A stretch of 64,000 nucleotides of DNA from JAJDIA01 sp031555145 (lineage in GTDB: Bacteria; Bacteroidota; Bacteroidia; Bacteroidales; Tannerellaceae), in NCBI GenBank assembly GCA_031555145.1, contig JAVBUR010000043.1, positions 43,105 to 107,104 on the forward strand. Direction: 5' to 3'. Position 1 is the first letter of the stretch. Every line of letters begins with the position of its first letter. Positions 1 through 7,268 of the stretch are shown in pieces. Position numbers and translations under genes: made by a program. The notes beneath the pieces were generated by a model that worked only from the letters and a program-made list of their open reading frames with translations, had not been told where the DNA came from and made no database searches.

Positions 1-2054
1 AACGTTAGTTTTCCAAACAAACTGTTCACCCGTTTGCGGTAGTTACTGACGGATACGGCATAGCCATTCACAGAAGCTTTCAATGAATAGAATCCCGGGA
101 TAGACAGACCGTCTTTGGTTCCCACTTCCTGACTTTTGGTGTTGTATAGATACATAGACCCCCCGAGCAATCCTTCGACAGAGAAATCGCCGAAACGTTG
201 GTCGGCCATCAACAGGAGGTCGCTGTTAATCGTATACCCGTAGTTGTCTTGTTCCATATAGTATCCTTTATCTGTACCACCCCAGAAGCGCTGGGAGTTA
301 ATACCTAAAGGAGCCTGTTTCTGCGTCAGATTGATATAGAGGTCCATACCGGTACGGACCATTGCCTTCAGCCAGGGGGTTGCCTGGTAGTTAACCGAGA
401 ACATACCATTGGTTTTATTATTATCAACGGTATTTAGTTTCTCATACGCCATCAGGTAAGGGTTATCATACCAGCCGGCGTAATGCCAGTTTTGTTCCAC
501 ATCTTTTTGAACCCAGTAGTCTTTGTATTCCCTGATGTCGTATTCCGGTCCGGTCCAAACCAGCAGGTTGTAGATGTATCCCTGGTTACCATATCCCTGC
601 CCTACGGTATTGGGAGCGATTTGCTTGCTGTATGCCAACGTACCTTCGGCTGTGATTTTATCACCGATCTTCATTTCGCCACCGAGGGTGTATCTGAATT
701 GTTGTGCTTTGGCATTCGGATACTGTCCTTTGTTGTATACATATGAGAAGGAAGAACGGATGCTTCCGTTTTCACCCTGTTGGGTAACACTGACAGTGGT
801 ATTACTGATTAAACTGAGTTCAAGGAAGTTATTAAAGTTGTTTTTCCCCTTTGAGGTCAATGGCATGTCGCGGTATTCTTTGGCGATTGGATCCCATTGG
901 CTGTATACACGTCCGATATCGAGCTTATCACCCCATACTTCGTCGTCCGTATTGTATTTACCACCATATCCGGCACTGTAGGATGTTTGTACTTTCGGAA
1001 TAGCCAGTGTACCGGCGTTAAACATATTACTGGAGTTCACCGTGATCCCGAACCCCTTTTTGCCTGCAGCGCCCTTTTTAGTGGTGATCATGATAGCGCC
1101 GCTACCTCCACGTGATCCATACAACGCCGATGCGGTAGCCCCTTTCAGCACTTGGATGTCGAGGATGTCGTCGGAGTTGAGGTCGCCCAACGTCAAGGCG
1201 GTAGGCACACCGTCAAGTACCAGCAATGGATTTTCACCGCGCAACTTGATACTTGGAGCTTCCATAAATTCACTGGAGTTGAAGACCATCAAACCGGAAA
1301 TACGACCGGAGAGGCTGGTGGCAACGTTTACCCCTTTTACTTTTTCAAATGCTTCACCGCCTACTTTCTGGGTAGCATATCCTAATGCCTTTTCCGAACG
1401 TTTCATCCCGAGTGCAGTAACAACCAGTTCGTCTATCTCCTGGCTGTTGTCTTTCATGGTCACATTGATCGTACGTCGTGATCCGACTACGATCTCCTGT
1501 GGCTGAAAACCAACGTATGTGAATACCAGGATGGCGTTGTCACTGGGAACAGAAAGGGAATATTTCCCATCCATATCGGTAACGGTACCCTGGCCGGTGT
1601 TTTTAATCACGATATTCGCACCAATTATAGTCTCTCCGTTCTGATCAGTCACGACCCCGCTGATCGTCCGGCTTTGTTGTTGTGCTCTCGCTTCTTTGTT
1701 CAAGATGGTCACATGGCGATCGCTAATGGAGTAGGTCAACGCCGTGTTCTTCAAGGCTTGGTCTAATACGTTTTGAATAGACTTGCCGGTAGCATCGACA
1801 TTGGCAAATACGTTCTCTACGTCTTTATCTACGTAGAAAAACAGGAATTCGCTTTGTTTTTCAATTGTGGAGAAAAGCTGTGGCAGGCTTACTCCCGAAC
1901 TTTTGATGTTGAGTTTCGCTTCCTGTCCGTAAGAATTCACGGCGTATAGTTGGAAGGCCGAAACAAACAGAATAAATAAGGATATTCTCATGATATTAAT
2001 TACTTTTTTTCGCTCTTTTGAGAAAAAAAGGCGTTTGGGTAAGTTAAATTCCAT
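1..2054 (-). CDS. SusC/RagA-family TonB-linked outer-membrane receptor, 3' part missing
   Basis: The frame is open from an ATG at 2054 to the window edge, giving about 684 residues of a protein usually near 1,000-1,150. A second in-frame ATG at 1991 sits directly before the hydrophobic signal segment (MRISLFILFVSAFQLYAV); the 21-residue basic N-terminal extension is common in this family, so 2054 is preferred but not certain. After the signal come an STN domain (about residues 45-115), a carboxypeptidase-regulatory-like fold (about 125-210), then a TonB plug with the family signature LKGATASALYGSRGGSGAI. The STN domain is the part that talks to FecR-type anti-sigma factors, which fits the FecR and ECF sigma genes upstream. 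Family role: TonB-dependent import of glycan or other large ligands with a SusD partner, which would lie outside the window. The substrate cannot be told. Confidence 0.93.
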   Translation of the reverse strand, partial: MEFNLPKRLFFSKERKKVINIMRISLFILFVSAFQLYAVNSYGQEAKLNIKSSGVSLPQLFSTIEKQSEFLFFYVDKDVENVFANVDATGKSIQNVLDQALKNTALTYSISDRHVTILNKEARAQQQSRTISGVVTDQNGETIIGANIVIKNTGQGTVTDMDGKYSLSVPSDNAILVFTYVGFQPQEIVVGSRRTINVTMKDNSQEIDELVVTALGMKRSEKALGYATQKVGGEAFEKVKGVNVATSLSGRISGLMVFNSSEFMEAPSIKLRGENPLLVLDGVPTALTLGDLNSDDILDIQVLKGATASALYGSRGGSGAIMITTKKGAAGKKGFGITVNSSNMFNAGTLAIPKVQTSYSAGYGGKYNTDDEVWGDKLDIGRVYSQWDPIAKEYRDMPLTSKGKNNFNNFLELSLISNTTVSVTQQGENGSIRSSFSYVYNKGQYPNAKAQQFRYTLGGEMKIGDKITAEGTLAYSKQIAPNTVGQGYGNQGYIYNLLVWTGPEYDIREYKDYWVQKDVEQNWHYAGWYDNPYLMAYEKLNTVDNNKTNGMFSVNYQATPWLKAMVRTGMDLYINLTQKQAPLGINSQRFWGGTDKGYYMEQDNYGYTINSDLLLMADQRFGDFSVEGLLGGSMYLYNTKSQEVGTKDGLSIPGFYSLKASVNGYAVSVSNYRKRVNSLFGKLT

Positions 2055-2061
2055 AATTTTG
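2034..2061 (+). promoter_or_regulatory. Candidate plus-strand promoter antisense to susC leader
   Basis: TAATTTTG at 2054-2061 matches the Bacteroidetes -7 element TAnnTTTG, with TTTG at 2034-2037 upstream. The 16-base gap is shorter than the usual 19-21, so this is a weak-to-moderate call. It points rightward, against the susC gene, towards the intrinsic terminator at 2148-2181. Confidence 0.35.
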
Positions 2062-2067
2062 TATTGA

Positions 2068-2181
2068 ATTTAAAGTGTTGATATTCTGTTAATACACGAC
2101 TGTTTGGCGACGCAGTGTATTAACGGTGGGTAAAATCACTTACGATGACCGGTTGCTGTGTCTAACAGTGACCGGTTTTTT
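2068..2181 (+). ncRNA. Candidate cis-antisense small RNA over the susC 5' leader
   Basis: This is inferred from a plus-strand promoter-like motif (2054-2061) followed by a strong intrinsic terminator (2148-2181), with no plus-strand ORF between. The predicted RNA is about 114 nt and is fully complementary to the region between fecR and susC. Antisense RNAs in this position are known for PUL loci controlled by ECF sigma/anti-sigma pairs in Bacteroides (DonS of B. fragilis). The 5' end is a guess from the promoter motif. The same arrangement occurs at the second PUL in this window (31193-31279). Confidence 0.4.
2148..2181 (+). terminator. Intrinsic terminator, plus-strand orientation
   Basis: A 12-bp stem (2148-2159 with 2165-2176, two G-T wobbles) with a 5-base loop is followed by a T run to 2181. 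The T run lies on the plus strand only, so it does not serve the minus-strand fecR gene that ends at 2226. There is no annotated plus-strand gene for it to end. Confidence 0.75.
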
Positions 2182-2225
2182 GTGCTTTTATGTCAATTCA
2201 TAGGCATTTTGATATTAAAGGGTTA

Positions 2226-3197
2226 TTAATGGATACGGATTGTGTTACCTTCTCTTTCCCACTCGAATGCGAGGCCTCTTTGCATGATTCCCAACACCTC
2301 ATCGATGGGCTGGTCGTTGAGGAATGAGCCCGAGACGGTAACGTCTTTCAATTCGTCCGAAACTTCGATCACTACGCCGTATCTCCGTTCCAAAGCCTTG
2401 GACAGTTCGCAGACAGGGATGGATTGGTACCGGAACAACTTGTCTTTCCAGGTCAGATAGAGGAGCGGTTCTACGGTCTGCACGTCTGCTTTCCCTGTTT
2501 CTTTGTTGAAGACCAGTTGTTCGTTAGGAACCAATATGATCTGCCGGTCATTGGTGCGAAAACAGATCCGCCCGCTCTCGAGGGTGGTTACTATATCGCC
2601 ACGACCAGCATAGGCGTTGACATTAAACCGGGTACCCAGCACTTCGATGGACGATGTGCCCAAGTCAACCTTGAATACCTGCCCGGTGTTTTCCTTTACA
2701 TCAAAAAACGCTTCTCCCTCCAGGCGGATCCGGCGTTGCTTTTCGCCATAATTACCGGTGTATGTCAACACACTGTTTTTATTGAGCTTGACAAGACTGC
2801 TATCAGGGAGGTAAAACTCACTCACATTGTCAGAGGTGATATGCGTATAATATGTCTTAGGCAGCCAGTCAGGATCGAATTGATAGGTAACGAATATCCC
2901 CAAAAGAAGTATGACAGCAGCCGCAAGGCCCAACAGATAGTATCGGATGCCCCGTTTACCTGTGCCTGGACGATGGTTGAAATACGACTGCACATGCTTT
3001 TCGTAAGCTTGCTCCGGATACTGTGAATAGGTATCACTCGCTTCGGCTTCCCAATGTAACTTCAACCACATAAACTCATGCCAATGGCTCTCGCTCTCGT
3101 TCAACCATTGGTTGAAAGCGAGGATGTCATCTACCTGTGCTTCGCCTGCGAGTACCCGGGCGATGATCGTGTCTATGTTTATGATTGGATAGTTCAT
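2226..3197 (-). CDS. FecR-family anti-sigma factor
   Basis: 323 residues: a cytoplasmic N-terminal region that would bind the ECF sigma factor, one membrane span near residues 85-105 (YLLGLAAAVILLLGIFVTY), a periplasmic FecR domain (about 120-215) and the C-terminal DUF4974 domain typical of Bacteroidetes. In this family the periplasmic part senses the STN domain of the cognate SusC and releases the sigma factor when the receptor is loaded. Here the sigma gene lies 57 bases upstream and the STN-bearing SusC follows downstream, so the three form a trans-envelope signalling set. The 171-base gap to susC holds the antisense terminator described separately. Confidence 0.95.
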   Translation of the reverse strand: MNYPIINIDTIIARVLAGEAQVDDILAFNQWLNESESHWHEFMWLKLHWEAEASDTYSQYPEQAYEKHVQSYFNHRPGTGKRGIRYYLLGLAAAVILLLGIFVTYQFDPDWLPKTYYTHITSDNVSEFYLPDSSLVKLNKNSVLTYTGNYGEKQRRIRLEGEAFFDVKENTGQVFKVDLGTSSIEVLGTRFNVNAYAGRGDIVTTLESGRICFRTNDRQIILVPNEQLVFNKETGKADVQTVEPLLYLTWKDKLFRYQSIPVCELSKALERRYGVVIEVSDELKDVTVSGSFLNDQPIDEVLGIMQRGLAFEWEREGNTIRIH

Positions 3198-3254
3198 GTT
3201 TTATCTATATCGCATTATTCAAATTTTACCCTTAGTCAGTGTATGAATTTATTT

Positions 3255-3803
3255 TCATAAATCGTTTGTCAGTATTTCCCGCAGCTTCCTGATCGCCAAA
3301 GACATATGCGCTTCGATGGTTTTGACAGATATATTGAGGATATCGGAAGCCTCTTTATACTTCAGCCCATGCTCCCTCACCAGACGGTAGGTTTGTTCGC
3401 ACTTCTCGGGCAATTGCGAAACAGCATCGTTGAGGTGCTTCATGACTTCCGATGAGATTAACTCTGTCTCGGGATTATTCTCCTCCCGCCTGAATGGGTA
3501 TTCCGGCGAAACCGGCACTTCCATTTGCCGGAATGTTTCTCTCCGATACCTGCTGATCGCCTGATTACGCGCAACGGTATACAGGTATGATTTGAAATAA
3601 TGTATCTCAGGTAATTGTTTCCGTTTTTCCCAGATATGCAGGAAAACATCCGAAACCACCTCTTCAGCCGTTTCTTCCGAATGAATATACGAGTATACGA
3701 AGGCATGAAGCCGGGGGAAAAAACAGATATACAAATGCCGCAAAGCTTCCTGCGAATCTTTGGTGGTTAGTTCATTCAGCCAATATGTAATCTTTTCTTC
3801 CAT
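3255..3803 (-). CDS. RNA polymerase ECF sigma-70 factor
   Basis: 182 residues with sigma region 2 (about 20-90, including DVFLHIWEKRKQLPEI and the YLYTVARNQAISRYR stretch) and region 4 (about 120-175, a helix-turn-helix around LKYKEASDILNISVKTIEAH). The length is standard for the Bacteroidetes ECF family 1. It directs transcription of the linked susC-type gene when released by FecR. It is the first gene of the sigma-fecR-susC string on the minus strand, with 161 bases separating it from the gdhA stop. Confidence 0.95.
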   Translation of the reverse strand: MEEKITYWLNELTTKDSQEALRHLYICFFPRLHAFVYSYIHSEETAEEVVSDVFLHIWEKRKQLPEIHYFKSYLYTVARNQAISRYRRETFRQMEVPVSPEYPFRREENNPETELISSEVMKHLNDAVSQLPEKCEQTYRLVREHGLKYKEASDILNISVKTIEAHMSLAIRKLREILTNDL

Positions 3804-3903
3804 TTACTCCGTTTAAACCAAAAGCTATATCGAGCCCTTTTTATTGCGTTTTTATAGAGTCGCAATATATGGAAAACACCCTTAGTCTATTCGCAAAATA
3901 ATT

Positions 3904-3940
3904 AAAAAAAAGAAAAAGGTGCCTGAAACAGACACCTTTT
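3904..3940 (-). terminator. Intrinsic terminator of gdhA
   Basis: An 8-bp outer stem (AAAAGGTG at 3914-3921 with CACCTTTT at 3933-3940) continues inward as CTG/CAG across one mismatch. On the minus strand it is followed by a long T tract (the A-rich run 3902-3917 on the plus strand). It lies 25 bases after the gdhA stop. Confidence 0.85.
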
Positions 3941-3964
3941 CACTATCATTATATCGGATACAGC

Positions 3965-5299
3965 TTACAGAATTCCCTGTGCCATCATCGCTTTGGCTAC
4001 TTTCATGAAACCGGCGACGTTAGCGCCTTTCACATAGTTGACCGTACCGTCTTCCAGGGTACCGTATCTTACGCATTGGGCGTGGATAGACTTCATGATG
4101 GTTTTCAGCTTTTCGTCTACTTCTTCGGCCGACCAGCTCAGCTTCATGGCGTTCTGTGTCATTTCCAAGCCGGAGACGGATACACCACCGGCATTCGCTG
4201 CCTTGCCCGGCGCATAAAGGATACCCGCTTCGAGGAATGCATCAACAGCTTCGGGCGTAGAGGGCATGTTAGCGCCTTCGGATACGGCGATGCAACCGTT
4301 GGCCAACAGCGTATTGGCATCGTCACCCCGTAGCTCATTCTGTGTAGCACTCGGCATGGCAATGTCACATTTTTCACTCCAGGGACGGGCACCTTGTACA
4401 TATTTGCAACCATATTGCTCGGCATATTCGCGAATACGGCCACGGTAAAGGTTCTTCAATTCCATAATATAGGCCAGCTTCTCGCTGTCGATACCTTCCG
4501 GATCATAAATGTATCCGTCGGAGTCTGACATCGTCACCACTTTAGCACCCAGTGAGAGCAATTTCTGTACCGTATATTGCGCCACATTACCCGAACCGGA
4601 TACAGCTACGACTTTACCCTTAATATCAATATTACGCGTTTTCAGCATTTCCAGCAGGAAATAGACATTCCCGTAACCGGTTGCTTCGGGACGAATCAGC
4701 GAACCGCCGAACTCAATTCCCTTGCCGGTAAATGTACCGGTGTTTTCACGCGCCATCTTCTTGTACATACCATACATATAGGCCACTTCACGTCCGCCAA
4801 CACCGATATCACCTGCCGGCACATCGGTGTCCGGGCCGATATTGCGCCACAATTCCAGCATCAAGGCCTGGCAGAAACGCATAATCTCCGCATTCGATTT
4901 GCCTCTGGGACTGAAGTCGGAACCGCCCTTACCGCCACCCATCGGAAGCGTAGTGAGGGAGTTCTTGAATGTCTGCTCGAAAGCAAGGAATTTCAGGATG
5001 GAAAGATTGACGGAAGAGTGGAAACGCATCCCCCCTTTATACGGACCAATGGCATTGTTATGCTGGATACGGTAGGCCATATTGGTATGCACCTGCCCTT
5101 TATCATCTGTCCATGTGACACGGAACGTAAACACGCGATCGGGAATACACAGGCGTTCAATCAGATTGCTATTTTCAAATTCCGGATGTGCATTATACTC
5201 CTCTTCGATTGAAGCTAATACTTCAGCCACTGCCTGGTGGTACTCCGGTTCATTGGGGAACCGTCTTTTCAAAACCTCTAATACTTCTTTTGCTTTCAT
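3965..5299 (-). CDS. gdhA: NADP-specific glutamate dehydrogenase
   Basis: 444 residues, close to the 447 of E. coli GdhA. It interconverts 2-oxoglutarate plus ammonia and glutamate with NADP(H) in the cytoplasm, a main ammonia-assimilation route in Bacteroidales. Visible landmarks are the substrate-binding PMGGGKGGSDF segment near residue 125, the PAGDIGVGGREVAYMYG segment near 165, and a Rossmann turn VAVSGSGNVAQYT near 240. It is monocistronic: a consensus promoter lies upstream (5324-5354) and an intrinsic terminator downstream. NADP preference is inferred from overall similarity to the 450-residue hexameric class. Confidence 0.97.
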   Translation of the reverse strand: MKAKEVLEVLKRRFPNEPEYHQAVAEVLASIEEEYNAHPEFENSNLIERLCIPDRVFTFRVTWTDDKGQVHTNMAYRIQHNNAIGPYKGGMRFHSSVNLSILKFLAFEQTFKNSLTTLPMGGGKGGSDFSPRGKSNAEIMRFCQALMLELWRNIGPDTDVPAGDIGVGGREVAYMYGMYKKMARENTGTFTGKGIEFGGSLIRPEATGYGNVYFLLEMLKTRNIDIKGKVVAVSGSGNVAQYTVQKLLSLGAKVVTMSDSDGYIYDPEGIDSEKLAYIMELKNLYRGRIREYAEQYGCKYVQGARPWSEKCDIAMPSATQNELRGDDANTLLANGCIAVSEGANMPSTPEAVDAFLEAGILYAPGKAANAGGVSVSGLEMTQNAMKLSWSAEEVDEKLKTIMKSIHAQCVRYGTLEDGTVNYVKGANVAGFMKVAKAMMAQGIL

Positions 5300-5323
5300 A
5301 AGACTTAACTTTTTTCAACGGCA

Positions 5324-5354
5324 CAAAGGTAAGTCAAATTTTAAAACTACCAAA
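5324..5354 (-). promoter_or_regulatory. gdhA promoter
   Basis: On the minus strand, TACCTTTG (5331-5324) matches the -7 element TAnnTTTG, and TTTG (5354-5351) is the -33 element with a 19-base gap, which is the expected spacing. The predicted transcript start is about 18 bases before the gdhA ATG. Confidence 0.7.
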
Positions 5355-5421
5355 GATTTGAAAGATAAAATGAAAAATAAATGTCGAATTGCTTCATTTT
5401 ATCAAAATAACTATCAAATTG

Positions 5422-5604
5422 TCATTCGTCTCGATTTTTTCTGCTCTTATAGATAGGAACGAATACAATGATAGCAGAAGCTACTATGGCAAAAATCACA
5501 CTAAAATCAATGGTTTTGCTGTATGCAAGCAGCATATAGCAAAGCACACCCCACAAGATAGTCAGACAGACGGCCTGACTATTTGTTATCTTCCTCCGTG
5601 CCAT
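5422..5604 (-). CDS. Small two-span membrane protein, unknown function
   Basis: 60 residues with a basic N-terminus (MARRKITNSQ), two hydrophobic stretches (about 12-27 and 33-51) and a basic tail (YKSRKNRDE). It starts 3 bases after the stop of the DUF2007-type gene, so the two are almost certainly co-transcribed. I do not recognise a family beyond a generic small inner-membrane protein. It is real rather than a shadow because it has no competing gene on either strand, starts with a basic residue cluster and is tightly spaced to its neighbour. Confidence 0.7.
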   Translation of the reverse strand: MARRKITNSQAVCLTILWGVLCYMLLAYSKTIDFSVIFAIVASAIIVFVPIYKSRKNRDE

Positions 5605-5607
5605 AGA

Positions 5608-6012
5608 CTATATATTATTTCCTGTTTGCCACATACTTGCAAGGAAAAGTAGCCCCAGGCATACAGCAAGAATAGCAAACATGATCAAAATTTGTTGCCC
5701 CAATGAGAAGTTGCGCAAAAAAGGTATATGCTTCGCTATACCTGAGAGATTCCGAACCTCGGGCGTCAGTTCATCTTCTTTCGGCAGGTCGTACCCATTC
5801 TCTATCATAATCTCCAGGGCACGGGGGACAGCGCTCTCCAACAGTTCTACACGGGCACCGCCAATATCCACCATACCACCCAAAACACGGTTGCTGTATG
5901 CATTCCGCACATAGCAGTCAACCCCTTCCGATTTCAATAAGGCCAGCAACACATCCGCTTCTTCCGGACGAGCAAACCGGGCAATCTCCACCATTTTTTC
6001 TTCCGTTTCCAT
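5608..6012 (-). CDS. DUF2007-type putative signal-transducing protein with C-terminal membrane anchor
   Basis: From the ATG at 6012 (METEEKMVEIARF...) the protein has 134 residues; the frame extends to 6033, but the later ATG removes a non-conserved leader. Residues 7-75 carry the DUF2007 pattern: a short strand, then EEADVLLALLKSEGVDCYV, then a glycine-rich turn and VELLESAVPRALEIM. A hydrophobic segment near the C-terminus (QQILIMFAILAVCLGLLFLA) anchors it. The fold resembles small PII-like or ACT-like domains and is labelled 'putative signal transducing protein' in family databases; no ligand is known. It heads a two-gene unit with the 60-residue membrane protein. Confidence 0.8.
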   Translation of the reverse strand: METEEKMVEIARFARPEEADVLLALLKSEGVDCYVRNAYSNRVLGGMVDIGGARVELLESAVPRALEIMIENGYDLPKEDELTPEVRNLSGIAKHIPFLRNFSLGQQILIMFAILAVCLGLLFLASMWQTGNNI

Positions 6013-6134
6013 ACGCATTCGTTTTATGATCAAGTAAAGATAACGAATTTGTCCGAATAAGTATAGTTGATTGGCAGAAAAGTACAGGGCATGCCATTTT
6101 CATGTATATTTGGGGAGAATAATTATACTTGCTT

Positions 6135-7268
6135 ATGAGAAACCTAATACTGCTTATATTAGTGGGTATCCTTGTTGGAGCCTGCCAGGCGAAAAATAAT
6201 CAGGCGAAAGAGGGCGAGGGCGTAGAGGCAGCGGAGGAGGAGATCGCCGCTCCCAAACCTTTCCCTGCATTGGAAGGGGGGGATGTGTTTTATAAGAATA
6301 AAGACCCATTCGGAGGAATAGTGGAACTGAAAGGAAAACACTTGGAGGCGGCAGATACGGTGATCTTCAAACTAAAGGAGCCCTATGCGGTAATCCGTGA
6401 CGGGAAACTGATCGTCAAAAGCCTGGGAGGAGAAGGGCCCGCCCTCTTGTTCAATTACCCGGAGCTGTCGTTCATTCGCTATCAGGGAAAGTTTGGTAAC
6501 GGACCGGATGAGTTTCTTTATCCGGAAATGGTTTCGACCAATGATCCGAACTTATTGTGCTACCTGTTTGAGTTATCTAATGAGAAACTGTATCAAATGG
6601 ATAGGTCGGGCGCCCTTACACGTTATGTCTTCCCCTGGAAAAAGACTGAGGGAAGCCGTTACAGCCAAAAGGGGGACATCAAGAATATCGGACCGGATGA
6701 TTTTTTGTATGTAGACAACAGCAAAACAGGGAAAAGCATCTTCCGGGCATACCTGGAAAATGATTCCGTACACATCCGCGAAGTCACAAGCCTGAATTTG
6801 AATCCGAAGCGGAAAGGATGGGCCAATTACATCGGCGATTTCGGCATCAACGCCGCGAAGAACCGGATGGTCTATGCCTACAAATACTTCAAAATACTGA
6901 AGTTTATGGACATGGATGCCCAAACGATCAAAACCATCAACTTCGAGAAGGAAGAGTTTGACGAAAGCACACTGGCATTAGCCGATGGGATGGACAATAA
7001 CGTCACCCATTACTGGGGCATGTCGGCACAAGAAGACTATGTGTATTGTCTCTACAGCGGACGAACCCCGATGGTAGCCTCCCGGGAGAATATGAAAGGC
7101 CAGCATTACATCTACGTCGAGCAATACGACTGGAACGGCACTCCCATCCGCACTTTTAAACTCGACCAGTGGGGATACTTTTTCGTGGACGAAGAAGCAG
7201 GTAAACTCTTCCTCATGTGTTACTATGAAGATGACCCATTCTTCGAATTCCAGCTTCCGCCCAATTAG
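6135..7268 (+). CDS. Six-bladed beta-propeller (TolB-like) lipoprotein
   Basis: 377 residues from the ATG at 6135; the frame also opens at a TTG 6 bases earlier, which is less likely. A short signal ends in a lipobox (ILVGAC, Cys about 17), followed by an acidic, disordered linker and then repeating strands of the 6-bladed propeller type seen in the BF3164-like lipoproteins of Bacteroides. TATATTTG at 6105-6112 may be its -7 element. Its stop overlaps the stop of the convergent TonB receptor by 4 bases (7265-7268), so the two genes share a terminator region. The function of this family is unknown; a surface binding or scaffolding role is plausible. Confidence 0.8.
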   Translation: MRNLILLILVGILVGACQAKNNQAKEGEGVEAAEEEIAAPKPFPALEGGDVFYKNKDPFGGIVELKGKHLEAADTVIFKLKEPYAVIRDGKLIVKSLGGEGPALLFNYPELSFIRYQGKFGNGPDEFLYPEMVSTNDPNLLCYLFELSNEKLYQMDRSGALTRYVFPWKKTEGSRYSQKGDIKNIGPDDFLYVDNSKTGKSIFRAYLENDSVHIREVTSLNLNPKRKGWANYIGDFGINAAKNRMVYAYKYFKILKFMDMDAQTIKTINFEKEEFDESTLALADGMDNNVTHYWGMSAQEDYVYCLYSGRTPMVASRENMKGQHYIYVEQYDWNGTPIRTFKLDQWGYFFVDEEAGKLFLMCYYEDDPFFEFQLPPN

